From positions 4,650,001 through 4,714,000 of the forward strand of contig JAOVFP010000007.1 in NCBI GenBank assembly GCA_025738555.1: a stretch of DNA of 64,000 bases, written 5' to 3'. Source of the DNA: Cyathus striatus. Lineage: Eukaryota > Basidiomycota > Agaricomycetes > Agaricales > Nidulariaceae. Shown one piece after another: positions 1-11,009 of the stretch. Both the position numbers and the translations under genes were made by a program. The stretch's first letter is position 1, and the number at the start of each line of letters is the position of its first letter. Below the pieces are notes generated by a model. It was not told the origin of the DNA. It saw only the letters and a program-made list of their open reading frames with translations, and ran no database searches.

Positions 1-2
1 CT

Positions 3-2202
3 GACATTTCATTTAAAACTTTCAGCAAATTTATCAGTAGTAATTATAGCTCAGAAATTTCCCTATCAACAGCATTGGTAATACTATTTACAGTTACACA
101 CAACAGTGATCTATTAAGTCTTCATGCAAGGCAATTCAATCCTAGATATCCAGAGGAGAATAATGTACAAATGACTGCTTGGATGCTCACTTTATCTAGA
201 GCATTGCAAGTTCATCTTGGAGAGAGATGTAACAAATTATTTAAAGATGAGCCTAATGATGAAAGGGATACAATTTTGGCATTGAGCTTAGATAACTTGA
301 TGAAGACTCTAAAGCTTAATCCAATTGCATCATCTGGAAGATTTAAAGGAAATTTAAAAGTAGTATCTCATAAAGAGATTTCACCAGCATTTGTTATTTG
401 CCCTGTAACTTCTATATGTGTAACAAATACATGCCCCTCATTGGCATTACACTTATCAACAGATGCACAGGACATACCTCATGTTACTTTAATTCGGGGT
501 ACTGAAACTATAAAAAATGTTCAAGTACTCACAGGAGTATGCAAAAGATGCAAAACACAATACTCAGCTGACAGAGAAAAAGTTTCAATTCCAAATCGAA
601 AGAGTACTCGAGTGTACCTCAATTCTGCAAAGTACGTTAAAGTAGGACAGTCAGTTTGGGTAGACAGAACATTTTCCAATGCAGCTGTAAATACAATTTA
701 TAGCTTTCATGCATCAGCTGCTGCTTATACAGAGTTTTGGAACAATAGCTTTTCTGATGAACACAGCATCACCCGCAGACATGTTTGGCAAGCATATATT
801 CAAGAAACTGTTAGAGCTTTGGCCTCTTCAAGAGATATAAATTTGGAAGTTGAAGATGGTCTTTCAATTGATAATCTTACACGTGAAGCATTTTCTTTAC
901 TTGGTGATAATGGAATTATTCGATCTGCTGATAAGCATACATGTTCTGAGTGCACACATGCTTATAGAAGTAGATCTAATGCAATATCAGATATTGACTC
1001 TGCTGGTGTGGTAGGAGTTGATGAAAATAGAGCAGTTCCTGATCTTGTACAATCTGAAAGTACACAGGAGGATATGAATTCTGTAAATGTACAAAGAGCA
1101 GTAGCAGATATTGAAAGTGACAATACAGCAACAAATGAGAATGAATATGCCCCTGTCAAAATGGTTGTATTGGATGGTATCATGATGGGTCCAACACATT
1201 GTGCATTTGAAGAGTGTACAAGTGAGTTACATAATGCACGTGGAGGAGTTTTCTGTGAAGTACATGAAACCTTTTATGGTGCATGTTGTCGTATTCAAGG
1301 GTGCACTAACATGAAAAAGCAGGGTACCCAAGCTTGCAATAATCACCAAGAAGAGTGGAGGAGGTTTCAATCCACTCACAACACTTCTCATCATGCAGGT
1401 GTAAGAAGAATGCTTCAGCGTCCAGGAGAACAACTCCCATGGAATACAGTTAGACCAAGAAATGTTCAGCCACATGATGATCAACAACAGTCAACTAATA
1501 ATAAAACAAAGAATTACTTTACTCCAGGTAAATTCTACTGTGTGGAAACAATATGTGCACCTTGTGGTGTTGTTATTGCCTGGACAAAATTTGAGGGGCA
1601 GAATCACCATACAATATTATGAAATTTTTGGAGGAAGTATATCCTACTGAAGAATCCAGGCCAGACTATGTATGCATTGATAAGGCATGTTTGGTACTAA
1701 GATATCTTCTTAATGATGCAAGAAGAGAGCAATGGGAAACCTGGAAAAAAACTACAAGACTTAGTGTAGATAGCTATCATTATACAAATCACAGAGTTAA
1801 AGACTTTCTCTGCAGAATATTTTGCAATCCAGCACCACTAGATGGATCTGCTCCAAATCTAGTTATAACTGATTTTGACAATAATGGAAATCCATATTTG
1901 AAGAGGGCTTTTAATACACAGGTGAGATTCATATTATAATTATTTAAAAATATTTCATAAACTACTACTTGTCATAGGCATGTGAACAGCTCAATGCTTG
2001 GCTTGGTGGCTTTGAATCTAGTCTAAAAAAAATGACTCCAAGCAATTTTGATTGGTTTTTGCATACCATGTTGTTTTATCACAGTAAACATGTTATAGAT
2101 AGACAAGAAAGAAGAAGAAAACAGGAAGCTAATGGGTTGGAAGTGGAAGAAAATGTAGCAGAGGAGGATGATGACTTTCCAGCTGAAGATATAGTCCTCT
2201 AA
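3..2202 (+). pseudogene. KDZ-class transposase with CxC5/CxC6-like cysteine clusters, copy A (5' end off-window, frameshifted)
   Basis: The reading frame is open from base 3, and its first residues align with copy B at 24.9 kb, so the gene enters from the left. In order it shows a first cysteine cluster (ICPVTSIC, GVCKRCK, HTCSECTHAYR, between about 390 and 965), a second cluster (HCAFEECTS to CNNHQEEW, about 1195-1350) and a catalytic region (YCVETICAPCGVVIAW, CIDKAC, VDSYHYTNH, ACEQLNAWL). The two Asp and the Glu in the last three motifs are the likely DDE triad. A frame change by one missing base near 1590 separates the two parts. A 56-bp GT-AG intron at 1922-1977 sits between ...AFNTQ and ACEQLNAWL, the same place as in copy B. 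The protein ends in an acidic tail at TAA 2200-2202. The family assignment rests on cluster and motif order. The frameshift could be real decay or an assembly error. KDZ enzymes are DNA cut-and-paste transposases. Confidence 0.8.
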
Positions 2203-2339
2203 ATAAATAAAGTCATGTTTTTATATATTAGCCAAGTATATGTAGAAATGATTATGAATTAACAATTATCACACTATTTTAAATAGCTTTGAGAGCAGGA
2301 GTTACTTTAAACAACTAAAATATGTAGGTGATTGCACTA

Positions 2340-2597
2340 TAAGTTCTATAAATTAAAAGTCTTCATAGAATCTGCACAGAATCTGTGAAATATTATTACT
2401 ACTTAAAACTATGTGGATTCTGTATGGATACATGCAGAATCTGTGTGGAATCCATACAGAATTTTTACATCTGTACAGATCAATACTGATTCTGTGCAGA
2501 ATCTGTGCAGAATCCACACAGAAATTTGCATCTGTACAGACCAAAACTGATTCTGCATGGAATCTGCACAGACTCCCAGGGGGAGTGTAAATTACTG
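2340..2597. repeat. Subterminal palindromic short repeats and right terminus of the KDZ copy A element
   Basis: Downstream of the transposase lies an array of short self-complementary units of the type TCTGCACAGAATC, in both orientations. It ends in GGGGGAGTGTAAATTACTG at 2597. The reverse complement, CAGTAATTTACACTCCCCC, is the same terminus found on elements C and F, and is close to one end of A and B. The next eight bases (GAAAATTA, 2598-2605) would be the target duplication, whose partner lies off the left edge. Placing this terminus as the 3' end of the transposase-bearing element is inference from order and spacing. Confidence 0.6.
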
Positions 2598-2605
2598 GAA
2601 AATTA

Positions 2606-2837
2606 AGGTATTAAACACATCTTACAGATTCTGCATAAATCCACACAGGATCCATGCAGAATATGTATGGAATCTGTGCAGAATCATCACCCCTAATAAT
2701 AATAATAGCCACTATATAAATTCTGTATGGTATCCTCACGGATCTGTACGGATCTGTACGGAATTTTCAGGTCCGTACGGATTCCGTGCGGATCCGTGCG
2801 GATCTGTACAGACCTCCCGGGGAAGTGTAAATTACTG
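2606..2837. mobile_element. Right end of a second, outer element into which copy A appears inserted
   Basis: This stretch repeats the right part of element C: bases 2635-2837 match 6460-6706 in order, including the TAATAATAATAGCCACTATA block and the CTGTACGGATC-type subterminal repeats. It ends in GGGGAAGTGTAAATTACTG at 2837, followed by CAAAATGG, the presumed 8-bp duplication. Its left part would be beyond the window, on the other side of copy A, which suggests a nested insertion. Confidence 0.5.
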
Positions 2838-2879
2838 CAAAATGGCAACAATTGTATCACCTTTGGTGGGCAGAACTCA

Positions 2880-5800
2880 GTCAAATGCTGGATGGAAATT
2901 AGCATATGTAAACAGAGGGGATTGAGAGATCTTACCCTTGTCATGTACAAGGTAAAAAGTTGGAGGCGTGGGAAATCAACATCGAAGTCAATGTAATTTC
3001 GGGAATCATTTTCATCAGAAGTAAGGTACCAAGGCTTGCTCAAGAGTAGATGGAATGAAGAATGGTCAGTGCAGCCCTTCAATTTATATTGTTTTTTATA
3101 TTCATGTGGAACAGTTCACCATTTTCCCTCGAGGTAAGTCAATCTGAATATAGTTATCAGAGAATTCTAAGGAATGTATTAAGTCCACACATTGAGCATA
3201 TTGCAAACATCCATAATGGGACATAGATATCAACAAATCGAAACATGAATTCTATCTTGGGTCGACAGACATACAGCCACACATGTGTTGCCATGCACAC
3301 TACACAGGGTCCTTCTGCAGACAAATAGGGGAAGCAAGCTCCTCCAATTATTAAACTAAATTATACCCATCCTTTCTTTGACAGACATGTGATCATAGGA
3401 ATCTACATCTATAGACATGAGTACAAACTGCTGTGTTCAGTTGCTCCTAGCTGCAAGTTCATTCAGACGTGTGATATTGTGAGTTACCATCATCATGTGC
3501 CTTCTCTCCTCATCCTGATCAATTATAATCTCCATGTCTCCTGTGAAGTAATCATTAGCCATAAGCAAGGTTTCCCTTGAGATGTTCTGCACAATCATAT
3601 CTCACATCTGAGGAGTCACAATGTCTTTCCAGGAAAAATATTTGGTAACTACTGTACCTGTACTGACTTCAGTATATCAGAGGGAGGTAACCCAAATAAT
3701 TAACATACCTTCAATGAGCCCAGAGACATTCCAAGAATGATACTATTGCAGTTCGCATATAGCTGTTTCCATGAGGCATCCACAGTCGAGGGTGTCAGAA
3801 TTTTTAAGATTGTAAAGTATCCTACAGGAATCTTCTGCACTCCGCTTCGAATTATTTTAACCCTTAATGGTATTCTTTGCCCCTGAAACCCCAAGAATGA
3901 GAAAATTTGAGCTATTTTCTTCTCCATTCTGTTTGGTAGCCTTAGATCTACAATGTGACAGGCAGATCATATTGTTAACATTTGTAGTGAATGCCTCTAG
4001 GGTTAGAAGTCAGTTGGAATATACAGTAGCAGGCAGTTGCAACAGTCCTTCTTCCCTTTTTGCTGTTGCTAAATGTCAAGTGCTTGAGGTAAGTATGTTT
4101 GGGCCGTCATCAATGAACCGCTTTAGCTCAGCTATCATTAAATATTAGAACAATAAGTAATATTAAACAAAAAGCAGAAACATACTAAAGCTACCCTTCA
4201 AATCGGTTGGTGCTGTATTGACAAATATTGATATATTTTTAGAATACCCAGTCTCATAAGAGTATGGGATTGGATCACAATTTCCATCGTTCCATGGGGC
4301 TATGTTGTATGTTAATACAGGTTTATGTGGGTGCAATATCTAATAACACATACAGATGTAAAGCCCTTCTTCAGAAAAATATTTGTAACTTGTAGCTTTT
4401 AATTTTGCTAAGGCAATCAGGATATAATTGGATGCTAATGTTTGATGAACTTTGGGAATGTCGCCTTCCCAGAAGATTGACCCAGCAATTGGATCAGTAG
4501 CAATAGTAGTGGTAGGAGCAGTGGCAGGTGGAATAGTGCTATGGACATCAAGGTCTATTCAATATACATCAGTATGAGTTCAATATAGTGCTAGGAAGAA
4601 ACTTGCCCATGGCTGCTTCTGACCCAGCATTGGCAGCAATAGCAGTAGGTGGAAAATTATTTTCTGCTTCGCTATCACTGATAAGGTCCTTGCCTATATC
4701 TGCATCTGATGTGGTGGTGGTAGGCAGTTCTTTATTGCCTCCTTCACTATCAGCATCAAGGTCTATTTAATATATGTCAGTATAAGTTAAACATAGCACT
4801 AAGAAGATACTTGCCCATGGCTGCTCCTGACCCAGTGTTAGCAGCAATAGCAGTAGGTGGAAAATTATTTTCTTCTTCACTATCAATTATGAGATCCTTG
4901 CCTATATCTGCATCTGATGCAGTAGTGGTAGCCACTTCCTTACTGCTTCCTTTGCTATCAATATCAAGGTCTATTTAATATAGGTTAATATAAGTTTAAC
5001 GCAGCACTAGGAAGAAACTTGCCCATGGCTACTTCCAATGCAGCCTTAGAAGGAGTAGCGGTAGGCAGCTCGTCATTTCCTCCTTCACTATTAACGTCAA
5101 GGTCCTTGCCCATATCCTTGCCCATTTCTTCATCTGATGTGATGTTAAGACCAGTAGTGATAGGCACCATGCTATTGCCTCCTTTGCTAACAACATCAAG
5201 ACCAGAAGATGTTGTAATTACTTTGGTCAGTATTGACATGACCGAGGATTTTCCCGGGGGATTCTAATATCATTTTTCATTATTAAATAAATGTATGGAT
5301 AAAAAGATGCTTACAACCACTGGATATAATGGAGGAAGGTAAGAAACCTCAGGAAATGGGAGCTCTTTACACTTAGCCAGGTGTTCTGTACAGATCTGCA
5401 TGGAATCCATGCAGAATCTGTGCGGAATCTGCACAGATTTTTTTTTTTTTGGCAGAGGTTTTTTTGGGTCTGTACAGATTCTGCACAGATTCCGCACAGA
5501 ATCAAAAATTCCGTGCGGATTCCGCAGAATTCCGCATTACAGACCTGAAAAATTCTGTACAGAATCTGTACAGAATCTTATTATACTTATTTCCTTATAG
5601 AAAATTAGAATAGAAAATTGTGTGATACTAAGCACTAAGTGTGACACTCTCCATTAAGCGTGACACTAAGGGTTAAGTGTGACACTAAGGGTTAAGCGTG
5701 ACACTAACGTTTAAGCGTGACACTAACGTTTAAGCGTGACACTATACATTGATTGTCATATTAAGTGTTGAGTGTGATACTAAGGGTTAAGTGTGACACT

Positions 5801-6963
5801 ATACATTGAGTGTGACACTAAGCATTGAGTGTGACACTAGGGGTTGAGTGTGACACTCTGCATTAAGCGTGACACTAAGCATTGAGTGTGACACTAGGGG
5901 TTGAGTGTGACACTCTGCATTAAGCGTGACACTAAGCATTGAGTGTGACACTATGGGTTGAGTGTGACACTGAGTGTTGAGTGTGACACTGAGTGTTGAG
6001 TGTGACACTGAGTGTTGAGTGTGACACTGAGTGTTGAGTGTGACACTGAGTGTTGAGTGTGACACTGAGTGTTGAGTGTGACACTGAGTGTTGAGTGTGA
6101 CACTAGGGGTTGAGCATGACACTAAGCATTGAGTGTGACACTATGTGTTGAGTGTGACACTAGGGGTTGAGTGTGACACTATGTGTTGAGCATGACACTA
6201 AGCATTGAGTGTGACACTATGCAATAAGTGTGACACTCTGCATTAAGTGTGACACTAAGGGTTGAGTGTGACACTAAGGATTGAGTGTGACACTAAGGGT
6301 TGAGTGTGACACTAAGCATTTAGCGTGACTGTGACACTCTGCATTAAGCGTGACACTAAGGGTTGAGTGTGACACTATGCATTGAGCATGATACTATATA
6401 TTGAGTGTATCACAGATTTCATGTAGTGTCACACTTGACACCTGTGACAAGGCAGCAATGCATGAATCCACACAGAATCCATGCAGAATATGTATGGAAT
6501 CCATATAGAATATTCACCTCTAATGATAATAATAGCCACTATATAAATTCTGTATGGTATCTATACAGGTCTGTACGGGTCTGTACGGATCTGCACGGAA
6601 TCCGCACGGATCCGTACGGAATTTTCGGATTCCGTGCGGATTCCGTACGGATCTGTGCGGATCCGTACAGATCCGTACAGACCTCTTGGGGGAGTGTAAA
6701 TTACTGGGAAATGGGGAAATAAGGCAAATGGAACATATATTTAGATAACAACATACATTTGGAGATGAAGCTGGCTTTGTTGTGTCTCCCCCAGGGTTTT
6801 GTTCCATGACTGGAGTCAATGAATTTTTTTTCTTAGTTATCTTGCACTTGGAAAGACTAGTGGAAGGCTGAGATGAGGTATTCTGCAATCTAGACGACTG
6901 TCTGATGTTCGTGGGATGAGGAGCGGCCAGAGGAGTGGAGGACAACTTTGCCATGTTCCGCAA
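2880..6963 (-). CDS. Multi-exon gene of unknown function with tandemly duplicated acidic exons (boundaries approximate)
   Basis: I do not recognise this gene. Reading right to left, the first exon starts at ATG 6963 and encodes a basic Ser/Thr/Lys-rich stretch (SRLQNTSSQPSTSLSKCK, ITKKKNSLTP). An intron beginning GTATGTTG follows and holds element C. Next come short exons joined by about 48-60 bp GT-AG introns, among them three near-identical acidic exons between 5030 and 4590. Downstream exons read LDVHSTIPPATAPTTT, IFWEGDIPKVHQTLASNY, ILHPHKPVLTYNIAPWND, then about 3700-3927 (IPVGYFTILKILTPSTVDAS, ending LGMSLGSLK before a GTATGT donor), then MANDYFTGDMEIIIDQDEER near 3500. A TGA in that last exon (TPQM-stop-DMIVQN) suggests decay. 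The 3' limit is unclear and runs toward the element end at 2837. Splice structure and repeat conservation support a real gene; its function is unknown. Confidence 0.4.
4588..5029 (-). repeat. Tandem exon-intron duplication, ~210 bp unit
   Basis: Three units begin near 4590, 4800 and 5010. On the minus strand each holds an acidic exon of about 160 bp (for example DADIGKDLISDSEAENNFPP, then AMGK) and an intron of about 50-60 bp. The donor follows ATGGGCAA and the acceptor ATTAAATAG precedes ACCTTGA. The exon length is close to a multiple of three, so copies can be added or lost without breaking the frame. Confidence 0.65.
5360..6706. mobile_element. Element C: non-autonomous KDZ-type element, 8-bp target duplication GGAAATGG
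   Basis: The left end is GAGCTCTTTACACTTAGCC. The right end reads, in reverse complement, CAGTAATTTACACTCCCCC. Perfect copies of GGAAATGG flank it at 5352-5359 and 6707-6714. Inside the ends lie arrays of short palindromic units (TCTGCACAGATTC type on the left, CTGTACGGATC type on the right), and the core is a 19-bp minisatellite (5640-6400). It encodes no protein: the open frames across it are products of the repeat. It sits in an intron of the minus-strand gene and is the same family as element F. Confidence 0.85.
5640..6400. repeat. 19-bp minisatellite of element C
   Basis: About 40 units of GTGACACTnnGnnTTGAGT type. The cleanest stretch (about 5965-6100) repeats GTGACACTGAGTGTTGAGT exactly at 19-bp steps. 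On the other strand the unit is TGTCACACTCAACACTCAG. Confidence 0.9.
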
Positions 6964-7890
6964 CTTTGGAAATCTGGCAATAGAAAACCACCTCTGAATA
7001 TAACTAAAATTTGATATATCATCATAATTGCTAGGCTGTTACCTAAGCCTGTGGATTTTCTGGCATCAAACTACAAAACACGAGTTTTGCAGATACACCA
7101 GGGTATGTTCCACCAAGCATATTGTTTGAATACCAAAAATCCAATCTAACATTTGAGATTATAAACAAGTTGAATTTATCTAACTGGAGATAATGTGAAA
7201 GGTCAATTTGTTTTAAAACCCCTACCAAAGAGATAATGGAGAAAGGAATTTTTTGATATATTTTAGAAGACCACTGCATAGCCATAAACCCTGTTTACTA
7301 ACTTGGAAAGTCCGCCCGTGGGTTGCTGATGGATACTATTCCATTCAATGTTACTATCATAATCCAGGGTGTTGTAAACTTGTTTGGAAACCCCTTCGGA
7401 TTTCATCATTATTGCCCACATCCACTTCATATTTTACACACTGATAGGTATACATCTGAAATATATTACTTACAAATTATATGAGAATATACTTACTGCT
7501 CAAAATTGTATGAAGTACATAGTGTGGCCTAGTCCAAAATCAGCAGCAATGGGATTTGTAAACAAATCACAGCATTGTCCAATGGCTTCAGTTCATCATC
7601 CCTTTGATAGTGATGGATCTTCAAGCGAAGATCAGAATTCAACATGTCTTGAGAATAGATGTCACACTCTGCATCTTCAAATGGAATATCTTCATTTATT
7701 CCTACTCAGTTTCCATTCTGTCTTTCGTATTATGATCTGTCATATATTAATATCATGTTTTCTAAGTTATATTTCTTTAGAGTAGATGTTAGAAGTGAAA
7801 CAGTACAATTTTTACATTTGCAAGACATAAATTGTGTTCTGTATTTATGAAAAATGGAAATATCCTCTTGTATTTTGCAGACTTGAGCAG
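6964..7890 (-). other. Possible coding remnants upstream of the 2.9-7 kb gene
   Basis: On the minus strand, about 7430-7045 reads as one largely open stretch with a stop near 7255 (VYNTLDYDSNIEWNSIHQQP, then IISLVGVLKQIDLSHYLQL and LIISNVRLDFWYSNNMLGGT). It may be an upstream exon or a neighbouring gene remnant. No family was recognised. From 7450 to 7890 I see no convincing gene. Confidence 0.25.
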
Positions 7891-8893
7891 AAGAGATATA
7901 TCATTTTCAATCCTGAGAGTTTTTGAGGTAAGTGTGCGAAGGGTGTGTATCGAAAAATGCAAGTTTGCATATCTATGACACTTTGCATACTGATAATTAT
8001 GATAGTATAGTATCTGGCTTCCTGGAATTAATAATCTACAAATTTCATGGTACAGTATGCATGTAGTCCAGAGAGCTATTAAAACGAGTTCATATTCATA
8101 CAGTAACTACTGAGCAAGGAATACAAGTATTTGAGCAGGGTGCATAATGTATTTTGATGGAACCTAAATGCACTCAACATTATAGTATCTGGCTTTCTAG
8201 AATTAATAATCTGTATTCAATCATTTCACAATATCTTTTCAAGGTTACTCATCTTGTATTTTGCAGATTTGAGCAGAAGAGATATATCATTTTCAATCCC
8301 GAGAGTTTTGAGGTAAGTATGCAGGGGGTATGTGTCAAAAATTGCAAGTTTGCATACCCATGACACTTTGCATACCAATGATCATGATAGTATAGTATCT
8401 GGCTTCCTGGAATTAATAATCTATATATTTCACAGTACAGTATGCATGTAGTCCAGAGAGCTATTAAAACGAGTTCATGTTCATACAGTTACTACTGAGC
8501 AAGGTATGGCAATACAAGTATTTGAGTAGGGCACACAATATATTTTGATGGAACACAACTGCATTCAATGTCATAGTATCTGGCTTCCTGGAATTAATAA
8601 TTTATATATTTCACAGTACAGTATGCATGTAGTCCAGAAAGCTATTAAAACGAGTTCATGTTCATACAGTTACTACTGAGCAAGGTATGGCAATATGAGT
8701 ATTTGAGCAGGGCACATAATATATTTTGATGGAACACAACTGCATTCAACATCATAGTATCTGGCTTCCTGGAATTAATAATCTATAAATTTCATGGTAC
8801 AGTAGGCATGTAGCCCAGGGAGCTATTAAAATGAGTACATGCTCATACAGTAACTACTGAGCAAGGTATGGCAATACAAGTGTTTGAGCAGGG

Positions 8894-10685
8894 CAGTAAT
8901 TTACGCTCCCCCACCAGTTTACGTGGACTCCACATAACCTCCTCTTTTTTTAGGTGGAGTCCACATAAACTCTATATTGAGTCCACATAAACTCCACATT
9001 GAGTCCATAATTTCCATATATACTCCATGTGGAGTCCATCTTATCTTCATGTAAACTCCACATGTACTCCACATTATCCTCCATGTAAAATTTATGTGGA
9101 GTCTATGTAGACATTATATAGATTTCACATAACACTGCATGTATGGATTGATATTAGCTGTTACATTGCTTTGTTTTGCCATGTTTACATTTATGTAACA
9201 GTTGTCACTGCTAATTACAGGTATAATATAATCATAAATTATCGAATTTGTCACACAGTGTCACAGTTGTCACAGTTATCTTAGCACATTTAATTTTGTC
9301 TGTCATTGTCCCACCTTTGTGACAACATTACTACTGCAGTTGTTATGGTGTTATAGTTGTCACACTTTTCATACAGTGTCATGCTCAATGTATGGTGTCA
9401 CACTTAATGCATGGAGTCATGCTTGATGCACAGAGTCACACTTGATGCACAGAGTCATGCTTGATGCAAGGTATCACACTAACACATGGTGTTACACTAA
9501 TACATGGTGTCACACTAACACATGATATCATGCTTAACACATGGTGTCATGCTTAACACATGGTGTCACGCTTAAAACATGGTGTCACACCTAACACATG
9601 GTGTCATGCCTAACACACAGTGTCATGCTTAACACATGGTGTCACACTCAATACATGGTGTCACGCCTAACACACAGTGTCATGCTTAACACATGGTGTC
9701 ACGCTCAACACACAGTGTCACGCTTGACGCATGGTGTCATGCTTGACGCATGGTGTCATGCTTGACGCATGGTGTCATGCTTGACGCATGGTGTCATGCT
9801 TGACGCATGGTGTCATGCTTGACGCATGGTGTCATGCTTGACGCATGGTGTCATGCTTGACGCATGGTGTCATGCTTGACGCATGGTGTCATGCTTGACG
9901 CATGGTGTCATGCTTGACGCATGGTGTCATGCTTGACGCATGGTGTCATGCTTGACGCATGGTGTCATGCTTGACGCATGGTGTCACGCTTGATGCATGG
10001 TGTCATGCTTGACGCATGGTGTCACGCTTGATGCATGGTGTCACGCTTGACGCATGGTGTCACGCTTGACACATGGTGTCACGCTTGACACATGGTGTCA
10101 CGCTTGACACATGGTGTCACACTTGACACATGGTGTCACACTTGACACATGGTGTCACACTTGACACATGGTGTCACACTCAACACATGGTGTCACACTC
10201 AACACACAGTGTCACACACAATGCATAGTGTCATGCTTGATGCAGTGTCACACTCAATGCATAGTATCACATGATGTATAGTGTCACACTCAATGCACAG
10301 TGTCACGCTCGATGACAATGTGTGACAAGTGTGACAATTGCTACCCTGTCACAACTATAGTGACTGTGACAAATATAATACTGTAATACTATGAGTTACA
10401 TAGTGTTACAGTTGTCACAGTCATTACACATGGAGTCTATGTGGAGTGTACCAGGATGTAATATGGAGAATCCATGTGGAGTTCTCCTAAACTCCGCGGA
10501 CTCCATGTGGAATTTAGTGATTTCATGTGGAGTCCACATGGAGTCCATGTAAAATCTGCCTACCTTTTAATGTCAATAACACATCACTCCACATATCCTC
10601 CATGTTGAGTCCACATAGGCTCCTGAAATTTTACAAGGAGTCCACATGGACTCCACGTAAACGTGTGGGGGACCGTAAAGTGCTC
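8894..10685. mobile_element. Element A: non-autonomous KDZ-type element, 8-bp target duplication GAGCAGGG
   Basis: The left end is CAGTAATTTACGCTCCCCC; the right end reads in reverse complement GAGCACTTTACGGTCCCCC. GAGCAGGG flanks both sides (8886-8893 and 10686-10693). Inside the ends lie units of GGAGTCCACATG type in both orientations (about 8910-9130 and 10430-10660). The core is a 19-bp minisatellite. No coding capacity. It is inserted inside a unit of the ~182-bp tandem repeat, which supplies the GAGCAGGG site. Confidence 0.87.
9370..10320. repeat. 19-bp minisatellite of element A
   Basis: About 50 units of TGTCAYGCTTGACRCATGG. From about 9730 to 9990 the unit TGTCATGCTTGACGCATGG is repeated almost without change. 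It is more diverged at both edges, the usual pattern of recent expansion from the centre. Confidence 0.93.
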
Positions 10686-11009
10686 GAGCAGGGTGCATAA
10701 TGTATTTTGATGGAAACCAATTGCACTCAACATTATAGTATCTTGCTTTCTAGAATTAATAATCTGTATTCAATCATTTCATGATATCTTTTCATGGTTA
10801 CTCATATATCTCTCTGTGTGTTCATCTCTGTGCATTGCATGTAAATCTTGACATTGACTTCAAGCTCAAGCAGTACAAAATCAGTGAATACCTCATAGTA
10901 TTTAGTGTGTACTCCTTTTTCTTAGCATAGTCATCCAAAAATGGCACAATTCATGAGATCTCTAATTTATTAGCATTATAATTGAAGAAACACTAGTAAG
11001 CAGCACTAT

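Larger units (their letters stand above)
7880..10870. repeat. ~182-bp tandem repeat with a duplicated short exon-like block, split by element A
   Basis: A block holding ATAGTATCTGGCTTCCTGGA, a run of CTATTAAAACGAGTTCAT, ACTACTGAGCAAGG and GAGCAGGG recurs near 8005, 8391, 8573 and 8752, and continues after element A at about 10,690. A block reading TTTGCAG, then FEQKRYIIFNPES-like codons, then GTAAGT occurs at 7880 and again at 8264, so an exon-like segment with splice sites seems to have been duplicated with the unit. No complete gene was found. Confidence 0.6.

Noticed and set aside
5799..6122. Open frame of repeated MLSVTLNAECHTQP type across the minisatellite
   Set aside because: 19-bp repeats stay open in some frames by chance; the frame is a by-product and has no start context or domain. 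The same holds for the Cys/His-rich frames at 11.9-12.5, 36.3-36.8 and 39.2-40.2 kb.
9370..10320. CRISPR-like regular array
   Set aside because: The repeats are head-to-tail 19-bp units without spacers, and the host is a eukaryote; it is a minisatellite.
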